Shown: in pieces, positions 21,401 through 31,314 of the stretch
Numbering within the stretch: position 1 is the first letter of the stretch
Layout: every line of letters starts with the position of its first letter
NCBI RefSeq assembly: GCF_032854445.1
Contig: NC_088307.1
Span: 24,129,953-24,193,952, forward strand
Length of the DNA: 64,000 bases
Direction: 5' to 3'
DNA from: Liolophura sinensis
Taxonomy: Eukaryota; Mollusca; Polyplacophora; Chitonida; Chitonidae
Notes under the pieces: model-generated
Database searches by the model: none
What the model was told of the DNA's origin: nothing
Seen by the model: the letters and a program-made list of their open reading frames with translations, nothing else
Position numbers and translations under genes: made by a program

Positions 21401-24400
21401 TAGTTCATCATAATGACACCTCATTATAGACAGAACAATGTTACATTTCATAGTTTTGAGCAACCAAGTTTCTCACAAGGAACAGGAGGTGATAAATAAC
21501 ATGGAGCTAAATGGGCAAAATGCTGATTTTTGCTGATTCCCAAAATTAAAGTACAACAGGATAGTAAAACTACAATGTCCGAAGGCTTGATACATTCTGA
21601 TTACTTTTCCCCGAAAGCATTTCTTAACTGAAAGCTATATTTTTCACGTTTTATGGTAAAGTCCTCGTAAAGACCTATCTAACCTGGATTAAATTTGCTT
21701 TGTTTTCACCTCCAGTACTCTAGTCACATGACCAAAAAGTGTGATGATGATTGGCTCAAAGCAGTATGACATCGCTGTAAAACTGTGAAAAAAAAAAATA
21801 ATAATAATGTAAATAAAAATATGAGACCTTCCCGTTAATATTCTTATTCTGCCTTTTTAAAATCTGTCTAAGCAGTCAATGCTTTTCAAAATTAAAATCA
21901 AAATTTGTTTTTTAAAATTAAAATTTTTCAGAATTTACATAATTTATATGTGAAGTACAGTATACGGTGTGCATCTTTTCTTTTACAGTCGGTCACTTTT
22001 CACACAGATGTTGGAGACATCAAAATGGAGTTATTCTGTGAACAAGTGCCAAAAGCTTGTGAGGTATCTATCTTACTTTTACTGTTTATGACGGCTTTGA
22101 TGGCCTAATGGTTAGATCGTTGGCCTCAGCGATCGAACCCGGGTTGGGTCATACCAAAGACTTTAAAATAGTGCTTACTGCTGCCGCGCTTGGTGCTCAG
22201 CACTGGTAGTACAGAGCGAAGAAACGTAAGTTGTTGTCCCGGTGTCAGTATAATGTGACTGGATGGGGTGTCATGTCTAGTGTCTTCGGCATGATGCTTC
22301 AGTGGCCGCACCTCTTTGGTATCATGGACTCATGCTGCCACAAGAAGGCACAATATATGACTCATCATCGTCATATGATTGAAGAAAAGCATGATATTAA
22401 ATCCCAAGCATACATACATACATACTGTTCATGATATTTTATAACTGGTGTGTCAGTACTATTAAAGACTTGACCAGGTGTCTGAAATTTTGTTAGTTAT
22501 GCATTACTGTATATTCTGAGATCACTACAGTTGTGCTTATTAGTTACTGGTAGTATCAGGAAGTAAGTTGTTTTTTTCAAACCTGGAACTATTTGTATGT
22601 GATTTTACCTGCTGTAATATGTATTGCATTAAACTGACATGTATTATGCAAAATTATGGTATGACAAAATTAGGAATTCGATACTGAAATCTTTTATGTA
22701 TTTTTTTCTCCTTTGGTAACAATACAATATCAGTCTTAAAGAAAATTAGTACAAAAAACAGAATTGAATGGAAATGAGGCGAGATCTGTTTGCTTCTACA
22801 ACTGACAGTTGTCTTCTTTCTCACCCCCACTCCCCACCCCCCATCAGAATTTCCTGGCTTTGTGTGCCAGTGACTACTACAACGACTGCATCTTCCACCG
22901 TGTGATCAAAGGCTTTATGATACAGACAGGAGACCCCACAGGTAAATCAGACACTGTTCAAAAGTTTGAGTATTAAGATATATTCATAATGCATGTATTG
23001 CCTGTGACCTTAGTCTTAGATGTACATTCCATTTGTTAAGTCATCTTTGTAAACATTATATGTAGGTCATAACCTGACCCTATCAGAAAAAAAATAGGAT
23101 GGTTGTAGTGGACTCTTTTTTTTTTTTCTTAAATGGTGAGAAAGTTTTCACCAATTTCTAAGTTCTCATCATTTTTAAAATTTCAAATGAAAAAGCCATT
23201 AGTTATAAATCATCTAATGGTAACAGGTCACTTCTTAACAAACTACGAGAGACTGGTCTTCCGTATTTGAAATACCTTAATTCACCTAACGTGTGGAATG
23301 TAAAAATGCACTCTTTCAGAAGCATACATTAAAAGGCCATATATTAATACTTTTTATGCCAAGATTTAAGTTTTTCTAACAGAATTTCAAAAGAAAGAAA
23401 GTGACCCTATGAAGTGGATCACGCAATCAGAATCAAGCAAAATGCGTCACTTGAAAACATGCAAATTTTAGGTGAAATACAGTCACTAACAAGAGGCCTA
23501 ACCTGACAAGAGGGATGACTGTTTTGGGGAGATGAATGAAGCTTCTGGTATTAATCAAACCTGGCTGTGAGAAAATAGCTGCTATTTGTTTTACCCCTCT
23601 CCATCTTGCCTTTCTTTTTTTCATACATGCAAGTATATTGGATATGTCAAATTTTCATATACAAATAACCTATTTTATGGCAAGTAGCGGATCACATGCC
23701 TGAAACTGAGATTAGACAAGAACAAGACACTAACTAATTTTTCACCTCATCTATGTCCCAGGGACAGGGAAAGGAGGGTCCAGTATATGGGGGGACAAAT
23801 TTGAGGATGAATTTCGAGATGGATTAAAGGTATGTCAATTGAAGTGCTGCTTGTTCTCTATTAAAGGTACTGCTGTACTCTATATTAATTGTGTTGTAAT
23901 TCTTTATCTTCAGTATTGTTTTGCACTGCAGTACTTTCTGTACTGTGTTTAAAAATGCTAAAGTTAACATGCTTTCCTCTTTTTATAGTGCTTTATTATA
24001 AATGTGTTTAAATTGCTGAAATAGGCCTGCTAAGCGTATGTTTAAAAATCAACTCTGTTGAAATTGCTGCAAAGAGGGGTGGGTGGGGGGGGGGTGCCTG
24101 GGAAAGCCTTGGAATTGAGTCAACAGAACGAAATCTGTTTTCCAACATCTGTGACGTGGCTTAATGAACTGTTGTGTATAGCATGTAGATGACTGAAAGT
24201 TCAAGTTAATTACCCTAATTCTTCTAAAATTATTCTGTTGTTACTATTGAACATAGAATATTACATTTCTTTACCCTTCTTTTGAAAAAGGAAAAGAAAA
24301 GAAAAGGAAAGATCTGAGTATGTTATTCATTAGATGGCCTGACTATGTGAGAAAAAAAGGAAACTCAATATTCATGCTACAGTTACATATATAGTGCCAA

Positions 24401-25947
24401 ATGCCAAAAATGAGCAGACCAGGTGTCCCAAAAATTAGAAGAAATAGTGTAAGGCCATTTTACATGGCTTGAGGTTGTGTAAGTGTGGAATATTTATTCC
24501 ATGTAGCCAGGAAAGTGTGAATATTAAGTCTTTAAAAGCCTGGAAAATTGAAATCTTTCAAGTGCACATTGAGCCCTTTTACACTGTCATAGTAACAGCT
24601 AGAATCTGTGTCTTTAATTACAGCATAATGTCAGGGGTGTGGTTTCCATGGCGAACAACGGGCCAGACAGCAACGGATCACAGTTTTTCATCACTCTCTC
24701 CAAACAGCAGCACCTGGACATGAAGTACACTGTGCTTGGCAAGTAAGTGGATGTCTAACTGGACACTAAACCTTCTGACTTTTGGGACACCTAGTCTGCT
24801 CTGTTTTGCCATTATTCGTGGAACTGTAGCAGGAATATTTAGTTTCTGTTTTTTTTTTTTTCACATGGCTAGTCCATCTAATGAACTGAATATTCATATC
24901 TTTACGTTTAAAAAAAACTGGGAGAGAAATGTAATTCTTTGCTTTCAGCACTACTAGTATCTGTCCTAAAAATTAGAAGCATTGGGGTATGAAACAAGAC
25001 AACAATATACATTATACTTTACCATCTTTATTTATTGCCATCTAGGCCACACAAACAAGAAACGGACGAAATAATATTATTCAGATTCCACGGCCAATGA
25101 CAGGATTGAACCCTCATCTTGGTTAGGACTTGAGCATCTTAACCAGTGAGCCACTGGCCATTCTTAGTATTAGATTTTCAGTGTAAAAGACATAACATTG
25201 CTGACAAAAGATGCCTCCAGATATCCTTTTTGTAGGTATTTATCATACAAAAATGATCGAAGAACAAGGACGGTTTATTCCTCATATAGATGCATATATG
25301 TAAATAAGATTAAGGATACATTGGATGTATGTAATTCTTTATTTTACTGACATATATCACACTGATATGAACATGTTTATCCAGTAGTTTTTTAACTTGA
25401 TGGTAAAACTTGATGAATAGACAACAGCCATTAAGAGTTAAAGGGTTAGCTTTGTGTTTTAATTCAGAGTTTTAAACTTCATTAATCATGCTGGCTTCTT
25501 CTCCGGCCGTAAGCGGGAAGGTCTGCCAGCAACCTGCGGATGGTCGTGGGTTTCCCCCGGGCTCTGGCCGGTTTCCTCCCACCATAATGCTGGCCGCCAT
25601 TGTATAAATGAAATATTCTTTACACAGTTAAACACCAATCAAATAATTAAATAAATAATAAACGTTATTAAAGTGATTAAGGTATGTACATGTGGATCAT
25701 TACTCTTCACAGTGAAAGATTTCTTCATTTTGCTATAGATATAAAAAATATATCAAAAGTCTGAATATCTGCATTAAATAATGAAATTTGTTTTTTTCAA
25801 ATTTGGCCTTTTTCTTGCAGGGTAATTGATGGCTTTGACACACTAGAGGAAATAGAGAAGGCCCAAGTGAATGAGAAAAATTACAGACCTCTGACAGAAC
25901 TGAGGATACAGAGTGTGACGATTCACGCAAACCCGTTGGCTGGCTAA
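18500..25947 (+). CDS. PPIL3: Peptidyl-prolyl cis-trans isomerase-like 3 (cyclophilin), complete, 6 exons
   Basis: Single-domain cyclophilin that interconverts cis and trans peptidyl-proline bonds; family members are found in spliceosomal C complexes. Coding exons are 18500-18502 (only the ATG), 21989-22063, 22848-22941, 23762-23829, 24624-24742 and 25821-25947. The total is 486 nt, 161 aa plus stop, the same length as human PPIL3. All phases agree. Visible signatures are [18 protein letters not shown] at the N-terminus, [17 protein letters not shown] with the active-site Arg (about residue 44), [32 protein letters not shown], and the family-typical C-terminus TIHANPLAG. The ATG is the last codon of exon 1, followed directly by GTAAGG; this start is chosen because exon 2 begins with the second codon. 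The last exon's end is tandemly repeated downstream. The family call is secure; the first exon is inferred. Confidence 0.95.
18564..21179. other. PPIL3 intron 1, anonymous
   Basis: First intron of PPIL3. A 117-codon antisense frame (18564-18917) matches no family I know. The rest is AT-rich sequence with no recognised element. Confidence 0.35.
21180..21470 (+). mobile_element. Non-autonomous dispersed element (family D)
   Basis: It is similar over about 200 bp to 30560-30760, with shared blocks AAATGTGATGACAA, TTGCAATTAACATCA, TTCTGCTTAAGCCATGGTG and GGGGCATATAAATTGCTAC. The same family recurs inverted near 39905 and 50585. Its class is unknown. Confidence 0.6.
22088..22430 (+). mobile_element. 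tRNA-derived SINE (family C), full length
   Basis: The tRNA-like head is GATGGCCTAATGGTTAGATC with B-box-like GATCGAACCCGGG. It continues with GTGTCAGTATAATGTGACTG, TGTCTTCGGCATGATGCTTC and the 3' end ATTAAATCCCAAGCATACAT. It lies in PPIL3 intron 2. Confidence 0.8.
25485..25655 (+). mobile_element. SINE (family A), 5'-truncated
   Basis: It starts at CATGCTGGCTTCTTCTCCGG, runs through GGTCGTGGGTTTCCCC and TAATGCTGGCCGCC, and ends in ACACCAATCAAATAATTAAAT. It lies in the last PPIL3 intron. Confidence 0.75.
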
Positions 25948-26610
25948 AAGGATTAGACTTCTGACAGAACTGAGGATACAGACTGTGACGATTCACGCAA
26001 ACCCTTTGGCTGGCTGAGAGGATTACAGACTTCTGACAGAACTGAGGATACAGTCTGTGACGATTCACGCAAACCCTTTGGCTGGCTGAGAGGATTACAG
26101 ACTTCTAACAGAACTGAGGATACAGTCTGTGACGATTCACACAAACTCGTTGACTGGCTGAGAGGATTACAGACTTCTGACAGAACTGAGGATACAGTCT
26201 GTGACGATTCACGCATACTCATTGACTGGCTAAGAGGATTACAGACTTCTGACAGAACTGAGGATACAGTCTGTGACGATTCACACATACTCATTGACTG
26301 GCTGAGAGGATTACAGACTTCTGACAGAACTGAGGATACAGACTGTGACGATTCACGCAAACCTGTTGGCTGGCTGAGAGGATTACAGACTTCTGACAGA
26401 CTGAAGGTACAGACTCAGTCAATTCACACAAATACTGTCAGCTGGCTGAGAGGATTACAGACTTCTGACAGAACTGAGCATACGAACTGTGATGATTCAC
26501 ACAAACCAGTTAGCAGGCGGAGAGGATTACAGACTTCTGATAGAACTGAGGATACGAACTGTGATGATTCATGCAAACCCGTTAGCTGGCTTAGAGAATT
26601 TGAATTCACG
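25876..26610 (+). repeat. 72-bp tandem repeat derived from the PPIL3 C-terminal codons and stop, about 10 copies
   Basis: The first unit is the functional end of PPIL3 ([19 protein letters not shown] and TAA, 25887-25947). The motif GACAGAACTG recurs at 25893, 25963, 26035, 26107, 26179, 26251, 26323, 26395, 26467 and 26539 (one or two bases changed in some), so spacing is 72 bp except the first step of 70. More diverged remnants run on to about 26770. The array would fall in the 3' UTR. Units nearest the gene match it best. Confidence 0.93.
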
Positions 26611-26974
26611 CCAACAGGTTAGCTCCTGAGAGAATTACATCCTGAGGGAAATGAGTATACAAACTGAACAATTCATGAATATGCATTAGCTGGCTGAGAG
26701 AAATACAGATGGAATCATACCAGTGGGCTGAAGACATTAACACAAACCAGTTTGGCTGGGAGACAGAATTTCAAAGTACATCTGAGACAAGTACATACAA
26801 AGGCTCTAGGTATTAAGTTGCTAAGAGAACTAAAAGACACTTTAACAGTGCAATCCCTCGCCCCAGTAAACTGTATAAATTCCCTTAATCTCTGCAGATA
26901 AACTAACTGTGGTCTGCATTTTTTTTCCTGTCTCTTAATATTGATGAGTTGTTCAAAAAAATTCCTCCTTCTAG

Positions 26975-27070
26975 AATCCGCACATAAACCCATAAAGACG
27001 GTCACGGGCGTCATAAAGTGAAACATTCTTTATCACAGCGGTAAACACCAGTCAGTCATAAAATAAACTG
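26975..27070 (+). mobile_element. SINE (family A) tail; carries the next downstream AATAAA
   Basis: TCATAAAGTGAAACATTC, then AACACCAGTCAGTCATAAAATAAA resembles the family A tail. The AATAAA at 27062-27067 is the first candidate poly(A) signal I find after the 72-bp array, so it might end the PPIL3 mRNA. Confidence 0.5.
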
Positions 27071-28018
27071 ACGTTACATCAACCGCATGAGATATATTTA
27101 ATGTACCGATGTCTAGGAAGCTAATCTCCTTAAAATGTCCCATTACAGTGTTTTTCGGTATTACGACAAACTGATTTAGCTACACCATGGATACACATGT
27201 ACATTAGGTATGATGGAAAGTGGTGGCGGCCGATCAAAATTGGCGTGATTTCAAGTTCTGATTTACAGAGTTCTGTCCCTTCCCATGGTTTGGAGAAGCC
27301 ACGTGGCATGTCTTTATCTACCTGAAATTTGTATTGTCTCCGCAAGGAGTAGAATCTGTGAACAGTCCCTATGACTTCATGAATATTCATTATAATATCG
27401 TCACATGACACAGTGATCATCTGTCCAGTCACACACATCCACTGTATGTACTCGATTTTTTTCCGAGTAGACCCTCATAATTGTTCATCATCGTCAGAAA
27501 GTGATAGCATTTTAATTACATGTATATAAAGAATACTCGACACATCACAGTACTTGTTCTTGATTGTTGTTTGTTGTTTCGTGGTTTATTGTCTTGGGTT
27601 ATACGGCAAAAAACATTTCTCAACTCCTGCGCGAAAAAGCATGCACCAAAATCTGCGATAAGCATGCATCTGAACTAATGTCAAAACCTGCGAAAACAAA
27701 ACAAATGAGCGTTCGTTTGCACGTGAGGCAGTCCGTCGGCAAACTTGCTAAAGATCATTGGGATACCTCGAGCAGACAGGTTTCCAACCATACATAATAA
27801 TGACTACCGTCGTACAAGTGAAAATGGCGTTTAACAACAATGACTTCAAATCGTGACCACGTCTTTAGTTCTACAGCTCAAGTCTCAAATTCAGTTTGAT
27901 TTTGAATGTGGCTAGTAAGTCAGTAAATTCTGTAGATAAAACTATCAATAAACCAGGATTTCTCGTGTGAGTGGCAGAGAATCCTAAATGTGACGGTTCA
28001 GTGTATAGAGCATGAAAG
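27071..28018. other. Intergenic, no recognised gene
   Basis: It includes a 102-codon minus-strand frame (27130-27438) and a 77-codon plus-strand frame (27564-27797), neither recognised and neither with splice context. Nothing else is seen. Confidence 0.3.
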
Positions 28019-28031
28019 TCAAAGAACCGTA

Positions 28032-28288
28032 CGGGGGCCTCGGTGGCTCAGTTTGTTAGCGCGCTAGCGCAGCATAATGACCCAGTAGCCTCTGACCAAT
28101 GCGGTCGCTGTGAGTTAACTCCAGCTCATGCTGACTTCCTCTCCGACCGTATGTGGGAAAGTCTGTCAGCAACCTGCAGTTGGTCGTGAGCTTCCCACGG
28201 GCTCTGTCCGGTTTCCTCCCACCATAATGCTGGCCGCCGTCGTATAAATGGAATATTCTTGAGTAAAGCACCAATCAAATCAAATCAA
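28032..28288 (+). mobile_element. tRNA-derived SINE (family A), full length with target duplication
   Basis: The head is GGGGGCCTCGGTGGCTCAGT, with an A-box-like TGGCTCAGTTTG, the ACCAATGCGGTCGCTGTGAG block, the GGTTTCCTCCCACC core, and a tail CACCAATCAAATCAAATCAA. It is flanked by the direct repeat TCAAAGAACCGTA at 28019-28031 and 28289-28301. Confidence 0.9.
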
Positions 28289-28399
28289 TCAAAGAACCGT
28301 AATGCAGTATTCCCATCTATGGAAGACACCTGCAGGTTCAGTTCAGCGTTTTAGAAGGTAACCTTGGTATTTTCTCCATTGGTACTCGGCACAATGGAA

Positions 28400-28961
28400 T
28401 ATATCGGGCGGGCATAAAAAAATGGGCCGTACTTTGATGCTGCATTGCTCCATTATCCTTTGTTCAAACCCTTTCAAACTCTAGACATTCAAATGGCATG
28501 ATTTTGTTAATATACCGATCAATTTTCAAGGTCATAGCTTGAGTAGTCTGTACACAGGGTTAAAATGATAACATAGCCTCAGAAACGCACGTTCCGGTGA
28601 CCCGCATTGCATCACATGTGTCACGAGTAGAGCGCGCTCTGCACCTGTGTGACAATCAAGTGTCATCTGGAAAGTTCTCAGGCCTGAGTGTCAGAGAAAC
28701 CCTTCTCTGACACTCAGATCACCTTTTCAAGTAAAACAAGGTAGAACATCATTTTAAAATGTCCGGAACATGCGTTTTTGATTCTATTTTGATTTTGGTC
28801 CCATGAACAGAAATCTTAAAGGATGAAATTGAAATTTGGTCTGTATACTCAAGACTTAATGGCTTTTGAGTGTGTAAATTTTTAGCAGCTGACGTAAGAG
28901 GGTTTCGGAGATTTTGAGTGTCGAAGTACGGCCCATTTTTTAAGCCCACCCGATACATATA
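28400..28961. mobile_element. Fold-back/MITE-like element with about 38-bp inverted ends
   Basis: The left end TATATCGGGCGGGCATAAAA is followed by AATGGGCCGTACTT. It is matched inverted at the right end (AAGTACGGCCCATTTTTTAA, then GCCCACCCGATACATATA). There is no transposase frame inside. A perfect 14-bp hairpin sits at 28684-28717. Confidence 0.65.
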
Positions 28962-29515
28962 TGAGGCCAAGACGACCAGATATTCTGGTATGCTGTAAGA
29001 GGGTGACGTCACATATCGTGCGTTCGATAACAATAGATAGGTAACTGTGCCGTGGAATGCTTCCAAAAAATGATGCTTCCAGAAATTTCCCCAGCGATCT
29101 TTGCTTTAACGTTCCCGTCAAGAATTTGACATACACGAGTGCTGAAGGTGCGACTCCAGTCAACCCGACTGTTTCGTCAAATTGTAAGCACTCGTTTATG
29201 CGACATTTATACTGACGTGACCCAACGAGAATCGGCGCTAGTTGCAGTCCTAGTTTTCTGGCGCTGTTACAATACTAGCTCGATGTCAAACTGGGTTAAG
29301 TCGCGTTGTATAACCGTGTATGGCCCCTCAGCCTTCATTTGGAAAGGGTTGTAGACAATCACTAATTTTTGGTCATGAGTCAAAATAGATGCCGCAGAAA
29401 GCCAACAATTTGAGAGTGTTTGACCGAACTTGGCCGACAATTACCTTGGATTTTAGAATGGCAGACAACAGAACACTATATACAGCTTACGTACATTGTG
29501 AAAGTCAATACATTT

Positions 29516-29605
29516 ATTTATTGTGTTTATTTTACGCCGCACTCAAGACAATAACACTTATACGACGGCGGCTGGTATTAAGATGGGAGGATAGCGGTGC
29601 TGGAA
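29516..29605 (-). mobile_element. SINE (family A) tail fragment, inverted
   Basis: TTTATTTATTGTGTTTATTT, then TACGCCGCACTCAAGAC and CTTATACGACGGCGGCTGG, is the complement of the family A 3' end. Confidence 0.65.
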
Positions 29606-29629
29606 ATGGGCCGTTTTGGTCTTGTGTGA

Positions 29630-30334
29630 AGTTTTATGTGAGATTACTTTGCCTTCGAGCATTATTCATGGCATTCCAGTGGGATACTTACAGAAGTCCG
29701 AAGTGGATATTCCACTGCAGCGTCAACAGTGCGACGTCACAATGGGTAGACCAAATACGTCACAGACGAAACCACAGCCGGCAACATGTTTCGCGTCGCG
29801 CAACAAAAGACTTGTGACGTACATGTCCTACGTCACACTAGCGCCACCATGTGTGAGAGGAAAATCTGCCGATACCCCATTGACCTCCCACTGCTAGTGT
29901 CCCGTGCGGAAACGCACAGTGCATTGTTTGACACCAAGCATTCAGATTTAATCCATCCCTGAAACTGTGATATCATGTAAATGAATTATTTGTATCATGA
30001 CAATCAATTAATCAGTCAGTCAGTCATGGCAAACTTCCAATATTCGATGCACTGAAACTATACAAGTATAGTATAGAGAAATATCTTTTGAACGTCATTG
30101 CGCATATACTGTTTCAACTATATACCCATTAACCATATATATGCAGTCGGTTTTTGTGATTAGTGCCTCTTTTATCTGTACTGTCAGTCGTTCTTCTGTT
30201 ACCATTTTATGGGTCTATAACAGAGTATGCCAAGAGCGAAACCTTGTGCGTAGGATCGCTTTGAAGATAGTAAACGGTGTTGGCATATTTCTGTATACAT
30301 TACTTGATGGTAATCTGATGGTATGTATTCCATG
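29630..30334. other. Intergenic, with a TGACGT-rich dispersed repeat
   Basis: The part from 29690 to 29880 is similar to 63160-63310 (shared CAGAAGT.CGAAGTGG, CTTGTGACGT.CATGTCC and GAAAATCTGCC blocks). It contains several ACGTCA motifs. The remainder is anonymous. The long + frame across 29389-29817 covers a SINE piece and is not considered a gene. Confidence 0.45.
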
Positions 30335-30445
30335 CATGTAACCTTCGCCGTGGGTTTCTGCCCAGATTTTCTCCCACCATAGTGCTTGCCGCCGTAGTAT
30401 AAGCGAAATATTCTTGAGAATGACCTAAAACACCAATCAAATAAA
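30335..30445 (+). mobile_element. SINE (family A) 3' fragment
   Basis: CGCCGTGGGTTTCTGCCC, CTCCCACCATAGTGC, GTATAAGCGAAATATTC and CACCAATCAAATAAATTG appear in family order. Confidence 0.7.
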
Positions 30446-30559
30446 TTGTAAAGACACATCTTCTTTTCAATACACAAATAACAAAGGAAGCTGTCTTCAC
30501 TCCTCGAAATGCGCAATGAAGCATTCGGCTGGGCCAGGAGTATATACATCTTTGTATTT

Positions 30560-30760
30560 TAAATGTGATGACAATACAGCATTTTCAATAATTCTAGAAC
30601 TTTGACGTCCAATATGTTGCAATTAACATCATTGCATTTTTTACCCAATTCTATTTAAGCCATGATGTTTGGGGGCGTGCAGTTTGCTACTATTTAAGCA
30701 TTTGCATGAGTAGTTAGAACAAAACCCTTGGTCACGTGAATTGGTCAAAGCCCATGTGAG
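30560..30760 (+). mobile_element. Non-autonomous dispersed element (family D)
   Basis: Close relative of 21180-21470: GATGACAATACAGCATTTTC, GTTGCAATTAACATCATTGC, AATTCTATTTAAGCCATG and GCATGAGTAGTTAGAAC. Confidence 0.6.
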
Positions 30761-31044
30761 GCCATCTATATATTCTGATCTATATATTTTATAGCGAAAA
30801 CACAGTATAGGCAGCGGCAGGTAAACAGCTTTGGTTTCACTCCATCCATGGACTCATAACGCCTGTCATGAGGGAAGAATTTTTGATCTACACTCCTCTA
30901 ATGAATGAATAACTTCATTCAGAGCATCACTGTGAAATATAAAGAACTGAAAATTTGAAATGTGAATAAGACCGTATACACCAATTAAAAAGTTCCCACA
31001 AAACACTGGAAGATTGAAAATGTTCTGCAGTAGGCTATTGTTGT

Positions 31045-31050
31045 TTTATT
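31045..31050 (-). terminator. Candidate poly(A) signal for the CIMIP2B-like gene
   Basis: AATAAA on the minus strand about 265 nt past the stop at 31315. It is one candidate among AT-rich sequence. Confidence 0.4.
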
Positions 31051-31314
31051 CATTCTCGTGCATGTTTACTGACATAATACATAAACAGAGGATCGTATCA
31101 AAAGAGAGAAACGATTAGCGGAATTTAGAATTAGCGGAATTTAGAAGCTACTGTTACATGTGGCAAGTGAGGCGAAATTGAAAACCATAGATTGCAACCC
31201 CATTTTCCCCTCCATTATTTTGCAACCCCTTTTTTTTTCTCTATTCCATTGCCCATCCTATATCCCCCAACCACACCTCCCCCCTCCATTCTCCTGCTTT
31301 TGCAGATGCCAACT

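Noticed and set aside
25953-26609. Minus-strand [14 protein letters not shown] repeat protein
   Set aside because: Antisense reading of the 72-bp PPIL3-derived array.
29389-29817. 142-codon + frame
   Set aside because: It crosses an inverted SINE fragment and a dispersed repeat.
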